Assembly: GCF_016808335.1 (NCBI RefSeq)
Contig: NC_053148.1
Span: 45,710,930 to 45,774,929, forward strand
Direction: 5' to 3'
DNA length: 64,000 nucleotides
DNA from: Panicum virgatum
Lineage: Eukaryota > Streptophyta > Magnoliopsida > Poales > Poaceae
In this document: positions 44,082-55,683 of the stretch, piece by piece
How the letters are laid out: each line of letters begins with the position of its first letter
Numbering within the stretch: the first letter of the stretch is position 1
Position numbers and translations under genes: made by a program
Notes under the pieces: generated by a model
What the model was told of the DNA's origin: nothing
The model's input: the letters and a program-made list of their open reading frames with translations, nothing else
The model's database searches: none

Positions 44082-46014
44082 CGAACGAGGCCGTGCGGTC
44101 GCACGCGGGATCTTTGTGTGCGAGAACAGGGGCTCGCTCGTGCCTGGCTAAACAATTGGGTCCAGCTGTCGGCGTCCATTCAAATAAAAAAACAGAAAAT
44201 TTGCTTGACGATCAAGAGTCTCTTACGCCAAATAAAGGGTCAGATGAAGAATGTACGAGAGCATGTAATAAACTACTAAATCGGTATGTATACAGGCAGG
44301 GAATATACACTTTTATTACACCGGAGAACGAAGCAATCTAGTGCCGTCAGTTCCATGTTCAGCTCGATGATGTGATAGAAGGAAAATACGTGATGTAACC
44401 GAACTAGAACTCCTCACGTCATACTCGGCTAGAAATACCATATAATTGGCATGTAACCCCTACCTCCTGAGTATATAAAGATGGGCAGAGGCCTCTTAAA
44501 AAAATATCTTATTAACCTGGCACTACAAACCATTAAACATGGCGTAGGGTGCCATCGTTGTCATCAACGTCGCTACACAGTTTGCACGTCGTCACCGTCG
44601 CCTGGTACGTGCAAATTACTCCTTCCATGCATCTACTCCTGTTTCTGTAGGGGTCATGCTAGTTTGTTGATTTGCATCCATGATACTCCTAAAATCACTA
44701 ATAATTAGAATAGTTATTAGCATCGACAGGATTTTCTCATGCACATGCTTGCTTTAGCAATACAATCTGACATTTAGTTTGTTTAAATATTTGCTTTGTA
44801 CGGGCGGTGCAAAAACTCAGTAATAACCATCTGTGCAAAAAATTCTACGGAAGTAGAAGCCCGGTTTCGGTTTTTTCCCCACCGCCATATGATATAGGGT
44901 CCGTTTGGCAGGGCTCCGGCTCTTCCAAAAACAGCTCCGGCTCCTCAGATGGAGCAGCTTTTCTGGTGGAGTTGGAGCCGTTTTAGAAAATGTTTGGCAA
45001 AACAGCTTCACTTGTTAGATTGATGTGTAAGCCGCGTGAAGCCACGATTTCATGGCTTCACCTTGCCTGTGTAAGCCGCCGATGGCTTCAGGACACGTGA
45101 AGCCGGTTACAAAACAAACGTTTGGGAGGGCTTCAGCTGGAGCCGCTCGTGAAGCCGCTCCAGAAGCCCTCCCAAACGGGGCCACAGTGCCCTCTTGCCC
45201 ACGATAAGTCATAGAACTATGGAAAAAGCTTCGAGTCCAATTGGGCTTCATTAGCTACTTAATTAGGGCTTGAACACTACTGGACAGGTCGGCTAGCGGC
45301 GTAGATTAACTGGGCCCCGTTGAGTCCATCCTTGTAGCTGGCGTGGATTAATTGGGCCGAAGTCCAAGCTAGGCCTGTTGGACCGTTACGCAAAAACCAG
45401 CCTGCCTACCTTCTTCCTCGAGTCCTCGCCGCGAGCTTGCACATGCGTCCGCCGCAGCGCTGCTGCCCAAATCCCCGGCCACTGGAATTTTTCAGGAAAA
45501 AATAAGTTTCCCCAGCCACTGGCTACCACCCAACGAGCACTTATCTCCATGGTGGATTATCTGAAGCAATGCAACGAGCTGCGAGATGAGCGGAGGACAG
45601 TGGCCAGCGGTGGGGTGCGGCCTGATGAGCACGAGCTGGCGTTCGCTGCCGAGACAGAACGTGCTGCAGCTGGAGCAGTTGACGCTGCAACCATGGCAAG
45701 CTACCTCTTTTAGTTTGCCGACAGTTCGGTCAATTCTGAGCTGTCCGGCAATCATTTTGCTCCTGGTGGTGCAAGCAAGCTCGATGTTACCAGCAAAGAT
45801 CAGGAGGAGGGAAGGGAGCAAATGAATAAGTAGCTAGCAGAACAGGATCGGTGAGGAATGATCTCAAATTACGGAACTCTGCTATCATCATATCCAATTA
45901 CATGTTGTTCTCCCTCTCATCCTTTCCAGTACCAACACTAAACTACCAACCAAACATTACACCTAGGAACGCCAGTCCACTGAGCAGAGCAGTCAAAACG
46001 TTCTGGTTGCCTTC
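44082..46014. other. Intergenic with a possible gypsy LTR piece and a MITE
   Basis: 44362-44600 has the TGTAACCCCTACCTCC..GTATATAAAGATGGGCAGAGG layout of a gypsy-type LTR promoter, but no ends or TSD. 44895-45183 is a MITE-like foldback. ORFs around 45378-45825 have no recognised domain. Confidence 0.4.
44895..45183. mobile_element. Grass MITE-like foldback rich in GGCTCC/GGAGCC
   Basis: The left end GGGTCCGTTTGGCAGGGCTCC pairs with the right end CAGAAGCCCTCCCAAACGGGGCC. The inside repeats GTGAAGCC and GGAGCCG motifs in both orientations. TSD not resolved. Confidence 0.55.
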
Positions 46015-46411
46015 TATATATGTCCTTCCTTCTGCCCTCCTGCCTTTGCCTTTCAAGCAAGCACCTCTCTACAAGGTATGCACACATAGCTTAGCCCTCT
46101 CTCTCTAGCTACCTCCATCTACTCCTCTGTGATTATTTCAAGAAAAAATTAGCCTTTTCTACTTCTTCATCCTTCGCAATGGAACTAGACAAAATTTCTA
46201 CTTCTGATTGTGCCATTTTATATATATATCAGGTTTTCTTTATGTGACTGCTAGGTTCATTTTGAGCTCATGCATATTCCTCATGCTAGTAATTCCAACA
46301 ATCTTGGACGGGCTGAGCTATGTGTGCATACCTTGTAGAAAGGCGAAGGCAGGAGGGGCAGAAGGAAGGACATATGTTGAGAGGTGCTTGCTTGAAAGGC
46401 AAAGGCAGGAG
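46015..46411. repeat. Inverted repeat with ~80-nt arms
   Basis: The left arm (46015-46097: TATGTCCTTCCTTCTGCC..., CTTTCAAGCAAGCACCTCTC, ACAAGGTATGCACACATAGC) recurs inverted in 46315-46411. The right arm carries two overlapping versions of the middle part. The loop is about 220 bp. The right arm ends next to the membrane pseudogene at 46420. Confidence 0.75.
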
Positions 46412-46419
46412 GCAGCCAC

Positions 46420-47463
46420 CTGAACTTCCGGCGACAGTATCATCGGTGTCGGCAACTGGGTGAGGAGCCTCCAGCCCAGCGCCGCCACCACGGCGACCGC
46501 CGTGACCAGGACGAACGCCTCATCATAGACGCTAGACATCGCTCGGACGTCCTTGGCGTGGTAGGTCAGCACCGCCAGCAGCAGCGTCAGCGACACGAGG
46601 ACAAAGTTGTGCGAAGGTGGCTCGGCATGGTCCCCGTCGTGATGGCCGTGCCCGAGGCATTCCGGTCAGCTGACGGGTAGCGTGTGGCTCTCATCGGCCT
46701 TGTGCAAGCACCACGCGGCGAGTGCGACAGCCTCGGGGACGAGCGCAAGCAGCGCGTAGCCGCCCATCTTGGACGCCGCGATCACGAGTGTCGTCGCCAT
46801 GACGCCTCAGAAAAGCGTGCATACCAACGCCTTCATCTCCCTCATGGAGCGCGAGCACGGGGGAAGCCGCCGCGGAACTGCGACAACCATGAGCAACGCT
46901 GCGACGGATGTGAACAAGGCGAGGTACTCGAAGGGGACGAAGCGCGCGTCACAGGCCTCCTCGGGGTAGTTCTGGAAGTAGAAGAAGGCCATGCCGTACC
47001 AGCCACCGAACAGGATGGATGTGACGCCGGTGGACATCTCAAGCAGCTTGTGGACTCCTCCTCGCACCCCATGTACGACAGCAAGTCTATCTCGAGCGCC
47101 GCCGCGATGCACTGCCACAGCCGGTGCACGACGTACACCACCGCCGCGGCGAGGGTTAAGGACGTGGCGACAATGTTCATGCGCATCATGAGCGAGAGGG
47201 AGAAGGAAAGTGCGACAAGCATGAGGGCGCAAGCGTGGACGAGCATCTTGACCGGCGACGACCTGGGCTTGGGTCGAGGAACTCGGAGACGAGGCCGCGG
47301 AGGGAGAGGCCGAAGAGGAAGGTGGGGTAGGCGCAGATCACCGTGGGTGGGTGCACCTTCTTCTTGTTGGAGTGCTCGACGGCGAGCGACACGACGATGC
47401 CGGCGGCAAGCACCATGACGACGAGTGAGCACGACTGGATGCGCTTGTTGAGACCCCAAATTC
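46420..47463 (-). pseudogene. Multi-pass membrane protein, degenerate
   Basis: The minus strand shows a chain of hydrophobic helices in three successive frames. The first begins after a splice-acceptor-like CTGCAG at 47463, reads GIWGLNKRIQS, then a VVMVLAAGIVVSLAVEH helix and PTFLFGLSLRGLVSEFLD. After a shift near 47270 come MLVHACALMLVALSFSLSL and an ATSLTLAAAVVYVVHRLW helix. After another shift near 47050 come TSILFGGWYGMAFFYFQ, YLALFTSVAALLMVVAV and, beyond TGA stops at about 46807 and 46680, the final helices with LTLLLAVLTYH and FVLVTAVAVVAALGW. I count about eight or nine helices. I do not recognise the family. Two frameshifts and two stops mark it as a pseudogene. Upstream exons were not found. 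Confidence 0.65.
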
Positions 47464-47495
47464 CCTGCAGAAGGTTCAGGGAAAAAGTGATGAGA

Positions 47496-47685
47496 ACAGG
47501 GCGGATCTAAGAATAGATCAAGGGGGGCTGAGTTTCTTCTTCTTCTCCATTTCTTTCTTCTTCCTCCCCTTCTTCCTCATTCTTTTTCCTCGAAAATGGA
47601 GGAGGGGCTCAAGGGGGGCTCCATTGTTTGTGGGGGTCTAGGGGGGGGGTGGAGACCCCTTGACCCACCGCTAGCTCCGCCCCTG
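47496..47685. mobile_element. Short TIR element (CAGGGGCGGAG-type)
   Basis: Left CAGGGCGGATCTAAG and right CTAGCTCCGCCCCTG are imperfect inverted termini around TTCTTC-rich and GGGGGGCT text. A relative is at 54980-55148. Confidence 0.5.
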
Positions 47686-48873
47686 AGTAGAGGAACACTG
47701 TGTGCTTGCGATGAAATCAGCAAAGTACTACTCTTGGAAATCCATCTCTGCAGCTGCTCCAGTTGCTGCTTGTGAGCTAGTTCTTTACCCTTGCATATAT
47801 ACTTCATATAGCTATGCCCCTGCTCATTTGATGTAGCTCCCACCCCCACACATCACATCGTTACATCAGCTGGTCGTGAGATAAAAGAGAGAACTCCATA
47901 TCCATCCCCCCCTCCAACTTTTGTTTGATCTTCAAATTTCGCCATTCTAAAACCAGCCAGCACTTTTTTTCTTTCCCTCTTAGCTTTACATACCGCATTG
48001 CCACTTGAATTACTTCAACTGGCTTTGGAGAGTGGTTTTATTTGTCTACATGGCACTATCCAAATCACCTAGTTGTTTTCTTTAATTGGTACGAAGTCTG
48101 GGTAGAAAGTATCTAGTTTCAAATGTTAAGATGAAATCTAAAGATCAAGTCAGTGTTGAAGGGGGTGATTTGCAGTTTTTATTTTGAAATCAAGCCAATG
48201 TTGGACTGATTAGACAAGAGGGAATATTTAGCTCATATGAGGGTCGGCCCATGCAGCATGGAAACTGGAAAGCCGAGCTCGAGATCAACCTAAGGTATCA
48301 TCTTGGCATCGAGATTGGAAAATGGTAGTCAAATCTATTTGAAGAAACAACCTTTTGTGTCTACAATGTGAAAGGCTCGCAGTTGGCATATGAGGTAGCC
48401 TCCACACTATAGTTCTAAATAGTGGGCTATAGCTCAGCTATAGCGATGCTGCAGTGCGTGGAGAGGGTTGATGCAACGGGCTATAGCGGAGATTTATTAG
48501 ACTTTTGATTGCTACTGCTAAATCCTATAACCCAACATTTAGAACCTTGCTCCATATCCACATTCACATCCATCCCCAATCATGAGGTAGATGAAGGGAA
48601 AGCTCCATATGACCCCTTTTAACTTTGGTTTGATCTTCAAATTTCGCCATTACAAAACCAAATATCTTCTCTAAACTTTACGTTACCACTTGGACTTCAC
48701 CGCTTTTGGAGGGTGCTTCTGCGTCCATGTCACATAGCCAAAAGTAGCCTCCAAGACTAGCCAGGTGTTTCTTAAGTGGTATTGTGAGTTGGGATAAAAA
48801 GTATCTGGTTTTCGAAGTTTACGATCTCTCCCCAAAAATTTACATCCCATCACCTCAAAGGGAATCATGCTAT
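47686..48873. other. Intergenic with a diverged ~230-bp direct repeat
   Basis: About 47895-48140 and 48600-48820 share the order TTTGATCTTCAAATTTCGCCATT, TTGGAG, 'GTCTACATG/GTCCATGTC' and AAAGTATCTRGTTT with moderate divergence. Between them the AGCTATAGCG text near 48430-48500 is repeat-like. No gene recognised. Confidence 0.45.
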
Positions 48874-49080
48874 TTAGGAGTATTAAATAAAATTTGTTTA
48901 CAAAACTTTTTCCACAAATGAGTTGTAAATCGCGAGACGAATTTAATGAGCCTACTTAATTCATGATTTGCAACAACCATCCGCTAATCATAGATTAATA
49001 TATCTCATTAAATTCATCTCGCGATTTACAACCCATTCGTACAAAAAGTTTTATAAATAGATTTTATTTAATACTTCTAA
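48874..49080. mobile_element. Foldback MITE-like element, 207 bp
   Basis: Arms 48874-48952 and about 48995-49080 are inverted repeats (left TTAGGAGTATTAAATAAAAT, right ATTTTATTTAATACTTCTAA), roughly 85% identical by eye. They share GTTGTAAATCGCGAGA and AATTTAATGAG. Confidence 0.75.
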
Positions 49081-50089
49081 ATGATAAGATTCTCTTTCAA
49101 ACAAATTTTAGAAGAGGAACTAAACACAAAGATCTAGCGGATGGGTGAGTTGCAGTTTTGCCATTGAAAATCAAACAATTTTACTATGAGGGGGGGGGGC
49201 TGAAGTGGAGTTTTGCAGCCGTGATGCAATGTAAACCGCATGGCCACGGTCCGGTCGGCTGCCCATGGGCGGTGCGGATGGGGGCAGCAACTTCTGGGCT
49301 TGAGCGCTCGATGGGAGAGTGCGTGGCCCCACCCGGACACGTGTCACCGGCGCGGCAGTTTGCCGCATGAAGATGAAGCTAGCTAGAAGCTGGGGCATCT
49401 TGTGCAGATCCTTGGACGCGTTCCTTCACCGCGAGCAGGAGGGCGCAAGCGTGCTCCGGCGGCCTGGTGGTCCGGGGGGTTGAAGACACTCCCAGCCCGG
49501 CGATGGAGCCATGGATGTGAGGTATGTGCAGTCTGGCTGAGTACTGTCGGGGTGGGGAGGAGGATGGACTGGATCAGATCCGCGTGCTCAGAAGTCAGAT
49601 ACCGACTCCGATCGCCCCCTACAAGGAAACGTCAAGGGGGCTAGCTAGACTACTTCCTTTCTTTTGGATTCTAGGCACTAGGAACAAAGCTATCACGACG
49701 CAACCCTTGATAGGAAGCGCTCGCCTCGCGCGTCTGCTTGCAGCCTGCGACGACGCTGCCCCATGTGTGCGGCCGGCCAGCCGGACACCATGCATCATCA
49801 TGGACACACCTCGAGGGCGACAGACGGGGCTCCACACTACCTCCCTGAGCAGTTGAGCTCCTCCTCGATCGCATGCCTTGTACGCGTCGAGACGACCTAC
49901 CTGTGTAGGCCGCGGCGGAGTGAGAGCCTGCAGACCAAGGCGTACGTGCACAAAGCACCGCACAGGCACAGGTGCACACTTGCTTCTGCCTGCTGGAGTG
50001 AAGATGGTGGATTGGAGACGGTCATTGGCACGACGATGCCCGGCCGACGGCGACAAGACTACTGGTTGACACAATACTGCTAGCTACTA
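49081..50089. other. Intergenic, no gene recognised
   Basis: GC-rich with overlapping ORFs on both strands; none has a recognised domain. Confidence 0.4.
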
Positions 50090-50113
50090 CTCCCTCCGTT
50101 CTAAATTATAAGT

Positions 50114-53100
50114 TTTTTTTGATAAAGGATTCACCCTGCTTTTATAGAAAGCGAATAAAGGGTACCGGTACAATTGTCACGCTGGGGATACCAGCTTGAT
50201 AGCAAAGCAAAACATAAGCCAGGCATGCAGGCCTCAGCTCAAAACAGAGCACACTCCTAAACATCTACAGGGGCTCCACACCGCCCGAAAAACAGAGAAA
50301 AAACAACCATCAAATGAAAAAGTCTTCAGAGGGTCTTCTCTCCAGAATCGTCAAGAAGCTTTCCAGCCTCTCCTTTACTTGGTCCGCCCAGACTTGAATC
50401 TGGTCTCCATCTTTATCCCGCATCAAGACCTTCCACTTCTGCAAGAACATATTAAATTTAAACAGAAGCTCAGTAGGCCTGCGAGGAAACTTTCCTTCAA
50501 TCATTCGTTTATTCCTCACAGTCCAAAGCGTCCAGAGTGCAATGGTTGATAGGAACAATTTAGATTTGTGGTCTCTCTCCCCCCCACCCCAGCGGCACCC
50601 AGTTATCTAAGAAGTCCTGCCAATTCGTAGGCACCCGGTTCCAACCTAGCGCTTCCTTAAAACATGTCCACAGGAATTTGGCCATCACACAAGAGAAGAA
50701 GATATGATTTATTGTTTCTAGTTCCCCACAGATATTGCAAGTTGCTTCCCCCCACCACTTCCGCTTCTTTAGCTCAGCTCCGGTTTGGAGCCTATCATGA
50801 TACACTAACCAGAGGAATACTTTCAGTTTCAGAGGAAGACTGCACTTCCAAATCCGCCTCAATCGCTTGTTAATTACCCCTCTATGCATATACCACCTAT
50901 ACATAGATTTTGTTGTATAGCTCCCTGACTTTTCCAGAGTCCAGCGAACTTTGTCAGTTTCATTGTTTAGAGAGACACCCTCCAAATGATACATTAGATC
51001 CTCCCACATCTCCATCTCTGGCTTCCCTAAGGATCTTCTGAAACAAAGGTGCCAATCCCCATCCACAAAAAGATCTCTGACCACACAGGCTTTGTCGTTA
51101 TTAATGTCATAAAGCTTAGGATAAGCAATTCTTAAGGGAGTGTCACCTCTCCACACATCATCCCAGAATCTAATAGATTTTCCATTGTTAACTTCAAAAA
51201 CGCCCCCCAAGCTAAAACCTTGTTTGATTTTGTTTATCCCTCTCCAGAACTGCGAGCCCCTGTTTCCTATATAACTAAGGAGGGGCTTCTTTTTTAAGTA
51301 CTTTTATTTCAGCATGTGACAACACAAATCCTCTTCTGTAGAAGTATAGAGTTACCAGACCCATTTCATCAATAAGGCCTCATTAAAGCTCTTTGTGTTT
51401 ATAATCCCCAGACCTCCAAAATCTCTTGGCAAACAAACATTATCCCATTTCAGCATGTGATATTTAAACTTATCACAGTCTCCCCTCCAAAAGAATTGAC
51501 TCCTAATGGTGTCCATCTGTTTGTGTACACCTTCTTGTAGAAGAAACATCCCCATCATGTATGTGGACATGCTGCTCAAAGAAGAGTTTTTCAAGACTAG
51601 TCGGCCACCAGATGAGAGGTGCTTCCCTTTCCAGGGCTGAAGCTTCTTTCTCATCTTCTCCACTATGTTCTTAAAGCCCCCCACTCCTATGTTTTGTTAC
51701 TAACAGGGAAACCCAAGTATCTCAGTGGTAACTTGCCAATGTTGCAATTTAGTATGTTGGCTATGTTCTGAGTTTCAGACTCCTCCATGCCAAAAGCCAC
51801 CATTTCGCTCTTGTGGTAGTTGATTTTTAAGCCGGACATCCATTCAAAGCAATAAAGAAGAAACTTTAGATTTTGAATAGATTTGGGATCACCCCCAGCC
51901 ATAATAACAGTGTCATAAGCATATTGTAAATGAGTCACCCCCCTGGCATTAAGTGAGGAACTACCCCCGAATGAGGCCTGCCTCCTTAGCTTTCCTCATC
52001 ATATGAGCCAAAGCATCAGCTGCCAAGTTAAAGAGCAAAAGGGAGAGAGGATCCCCCTGTCTTAAGTCCTTGTGAGTCTTGAAATAAGGTCCATTGTTCC
52101 CATTGATGTTCACACAGACCCTTCCCCCTTTAATTGTACTCATTATCCAATCTCTAAGTCCGGGAGCAAATCCTTTCCTTTGCATTACTTCTTCCACAAA
52201 GTTCCAGGAGATACTGTCATAGGCTTTTTCGAAGTCAAGTTTAAGAATCACCCCCTTTATGTTCTTGCTGTGAAGTTCATGTACAATCTCATGAAGCATC
52301 ACCGCCCCATCCATAATGTATCCCCCTTTAATAAAGGCTGTTTGGCAAGGAGAGATAATCTTATGGGCAACCTTTGCTAGTCTATCCGCAATCAACTTAG
52401 TAAAGATCTTGAAGCTGACATTCAAAAGACAGATTGGTCTGAAAAGTTTAACATTATTGGCATCTAAGACTTTTGGTATTAAGGTGATGACCCCATAGTT
52501 TAGTCTAGCAATGTCCAGAGCCCCCAAATAGAAGTCATTAATCAACTCCATGAACTCCCCCTTTATGGTATCCCAACAGGTTTTGTAAAAGGTAACACTG
52601 AAGCCATCTGGTCCTGGTGCACTGTTTTCTTTCATATAAAAATTACCTTTTTAACCTCTTCTTCACTAAAAGGTTTAGTAAGCTCCACGTTATCTTCCTC
52701 TGATAGTCTGCCCTCAGTAGACCAGGACCCTTCACTTAAATGTACTGTTCTAGAGTTGCTTTTGCCAAAAACTTGTTTGTAACATGAATAAACAATGTCT
52801 TGGATTTCTTTTGTATCTGTGGTCACAACCCCTCCATGTTCCAGTGACAAAATAGATTTCTTCCTTCTTCTGCCATTGGCAGCTAGATGGAAAAAGTCTG
52901 TGTTTGAGTCTCCTTTCAGAACCCACTTCTCCCCCCCCCCTTGCTGCTAATATAACTCCTCCTTTTCCATAAGCTTCTCTAGCTCTTTTTCCAGCATAGC
53001 CCGTTGAACAGAATGACAATCTTCCAACTGACTCTCATTGGCTATTTTATCTATCTCTTGAATATTGGACAGCAGCTCTCGTTTTCTTCTTTTATACTCT

Positions 53101-53257
53101 CCTTGTAAGTTGTTACCCCATCCCTTAATGAGTTGTCTTAGGCTGCATAAGCCCCCATGCCACTTGTCGAGGGAGTAGGCCTGAGTTGGCCATTTGAGCT
53201 TGCACTCCTCCCATCTTGTTTTGGAGGCCTGAGTTGGCCTGAGTAGGCCTGAGTTCC
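50114..53257 (-). mobile_element. L1-type LINE, 5'-truncated, 11-bp TSD
   Basis: The element is on the minus strand. Its 3' end has a short A tail (T8 on plus, 50113-50120), and AAATTATAAGT is duplicated on both sides (50103-50113, 53258-53268). It starts between the endonuclease and reverse transcriptase parts of ORF2; ORF1 and endonuclease are absent. The first ~25-35 bases at the 5' junction are made of repeated ACTCAGGCC-type text also present a little inside the element. Confidence 0.88.
50310..53190 (-). pseudogene. LINE ORF2: reverse transcriptase and zf-RVT region, many breaks
   Basis: Minus-strand blocks in order: a helical pre-RT part (53190-52640); RT with NSAPGPDGFSVTFYK, NYGVITLIPK, FRPICLLNVSFKIFTK, CQTAFIKGGYIMDG, LKLDFEKAYDSISW and LRQGDPLSLLLFN (52635-51961); the catalytic box, read as YAYD instead of YADD (51938-51687); the thumb-side GRLVLKNSSLSSM and FFWRGD (51684-51352); and zf-RVT with CNICGELETINHIFFSC (51210-50560), running on to 50310. 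At least four stops or shifts separate these. RT copies element RNA at the nicked chromosomal target; here the second catalytic Asp pair is altered and the protein could not be made intact. Confidence 0.85.
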
Positions 53258-53506
53258 AAATTATAAGTCATTCTAAGAATTTTGGAGAGTCAAACCATCT
53301 CAAAGTTTGACCAAAATTATAGAAAGAAACACAAAGATTTATGACATCAAATAGGTATACTATGAAAATATAACTAACAAAAAATCTAATAATACTTAAT
53401 TGATATCATAAATATTATTATTTTATTATATAAATTTAGTCAAACTTGTCAAATGTTGACTCTCCAAGATTCTTAGAATGACTTATAATTTGGAACGGAG
53501 GGAGTA

Positions 53507-54161
53507 CTTTCACTTATTTATCGCCATGGAATTAGCACAGGGAGCAACCAAAGGCGTCCGAGATGAGTACAGTAGTATACTAAATACGGAACCAGTTTAG
53601 AGAAGGTAAAAAAGAAAAGCGTTCCGGCCCTTTTGCATCGACTGATGCATATGGCCATGTCCAACCTATTGTAGTGACGAAGCCGGGACCAGGAACGACA
53701 ATTTGAGACTGTCAGAACAACCGGGAAGTTTACGACTAATAAATTAATAGAAAAAGTTCAATTTATTTTCTTCAAGTATAGCTAATAAAGTATAGCAGCA
53801 GGCTGTGCTTGACTAAATGGGCCTAATTTAACGTTGGGATCGGCCAATACGGGTCAGGCCCACATCACGCCTATTGCGCCGCCCCGGGTTATCAATTTAT
53901 TCATCCGGCCGTAATAATCTCAAAAAACAAACAAAAAAAAATCATCCGGCGGGGCTCGTTCTTGTTGGATGAGCCTTCTCTTCGCTCGCAGCTCGCTGAC
54001 CTGTGGGAAATTAACCAACCAATCATGACCCTGCCGACGACGAAGAATTGAAGGTCCAAGACCATAACAAACTGCTACTAATATGCTTCTGACCATGACC
54101 TGCTAGTATTTGAGTTGAGGGAGCGAAAACTAGTATTTCTCCACTGTCATGACCTGCAGTC
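53507..54161. other. Intergenic, nothing recognised
   Basis: No ORF with a domain and no clear element ends. Confidence 0.4.
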
Positions 54162-54655
54162 CTGTTTGGATCGGAGGACTATTTTTTAATCCTTAAATTT
54201 AACACGAACTAATTATAACTAATATGGACTAATTTTTAATCTAATTGCATCGATAATAGCTAATTGGTAGTTAGAATCCATTAGTCTTGATTAGTTCAGA
54301 ATTAGTCCATGATGTTTAGTCTACTAGTAAACATCGACCTAAACTTTAGTCCTTTTTTAATCCATCCCAACTGGGCCTAAATTTTAGGTAGTCGTGTTTG
54401 GATCTATGGACTAAACTTTAGGTCTATTAGGTGACTAAAGTTTAGTTTCATCTTAACTAATACATTTAGTCCACTAGTTCATAGAACCCACCTAATTTGG
54501 ATTAAAGTTTAGTTTCACCTATTTATATGTTTCAAATGGTTTCCCACCTAAAGTTTAGTCCATGGATCCAAATAGGTATGAATTAAAGTTTAGTTACCTA
54601 ATGTTTACCTAAAATTTAGTCCAGAGTAAACTTTAATCCTAGGTGATCCAAATAG
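54162..54655. mobile_element. Nested MITE-like foldbacks with TTTGGATC termini
   Basis: An outer pair (CCTGTTTGGATC at 54162, GATCCAAATAGGGC near 54655) encloses an inner element at 54397-54572. Its ends TTTGGATCTATGGACTAAAC and GTTTAGTCCATGGATCCAAA are inverted with one mismatch over 25 bp. ACTAAAGTTTAG motifs recur throughout. Confidence 0.65.
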
Positions 54656-54979
54656 GGCATAAACAATGTGTAACTAAACTTTAGTCCACTTCCACTCTGA
54701 GGTTAAAAAGAATCGGTGACTACAGGTCACCCCTTGCCTATGGCCCTTATCCGTGCTAAATAGCTCACCCTCTATAAGTTGTTCACTATTGACTCCCACA
54801 GAGCCATTGTGCAAAACCTTATTCATGCACATCAGCAATCTCCGTCCAAATTCCGAAACATCTTTTCTCTAATCATCAAGCTTCAGCACTACCGTTGAAG
54901 AATTTCATGAGCCACTCCTCTCTCAAAATATTCCTATACTCATGGACATGTCTATTTAGTCAACAACTCAACATTTTGG

Positions 54980-55148
54980 CAGTGGCGGAGGCAGGATTAA
55001 ACTTGAGGAGGGGCTCTCCTCTTCTTCTTCCTCCTCTCGCCTCCCCTTCCCTCATTCTTGCTCCTCAAATTTTTAGGAGGGGCTCCATGGAATTTTCAGC
55101 CGTAGGAGGGGCTCGAGCCTCCCCAGACCTACCGTTGGATCCGCCCCT
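54980..55148. mobile_element. Short TIR element (CAGTGGCGGAG...CCGCCCCTG)
   Basis: Imperfect inverted termini enclose a TTCTTC-rich tract and two GAGGGGCT motifs, as in the 47496-47685 copy. Confidence 0.5.
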
Positions 55149-55683
55149 GCATTTTGGTAAAGAACTTATTATATTTACACTTCAGTAAGCCCATTGGTCA
55201 AAATTTGCTCACGATAAGCACCCTTCTCCTTATATAGGTACTAAAATATGGAAGTAAAATTAATTCTATAAATGTCCAGTTCCCCTTGTGAAAAACATCA
55301 AACATAGAAGGCAGATCTCCCTTGACATTTTCCCAGGAATTACGATAGAACATAAAAGATAAGCCATCAGTGTACGATTCAAATTAAACCTCAGATTTAT
55401 ATAACCCACTGATGCAACCACGCAAATTAAAGACTCAACTGTAATTCTTCCAACGAACAGAATTGGAGTTAAGCATCTAAAGTAACCGTAGTTCACTAGC
55501 AGACACAACTTCTGAATTCTGTATGGCAAAATGATGCATTTTCCAAAACAGAAGGTTCAGTCATTACTATCATCCTCCGATAAAAAAAAAAGTCATTACT
55601 TTCATTAACTGTCTAACTTAAAATACTGGCGCGATCGATGCAAACATACTGAAATTAGGTAGTCGTTGGCTCTGGATCTGCTC
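55149..55683. other. Intergenic / 3' flank of the membrane gene
   Basis: An 87-codon minus ORF at 55266-55529 has no recognised domain. The rest of the stretch is probably 3' UTR of the minus-strand gene at 55684-56399. Confidence 0.4.

Larger units (their letters stand above)
50090..53504. mobile_element. Stowaway MITE split by a LINE
   Basis: The left stub CTCCCTCCGTTCTAAATTATAAG (50090 onward) and the right part (53258-53504) ending ACTTATAATTTGGAACGGAGGGAG form the TIRs of one Stowaway element. TA dinucleotides flank it (50088-50089, 53505-53506), as expected for Tc1/mariner-type insertion. Without the LINE it is about 260 bp. The right part keeps the internal arms ATTCTAAGAATTTTGGAGAG / CTCTCCAAGATTCTTAGAAT. 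Confidence 0.85.

Noticed and set aside
44362..44600. Complete gypsy LTR
   Set aside because: The layout is suggestive (TATATAAAG followed by a leader) but no termini or target duplication could be found, so it is only mentioned within the intergenic entry.
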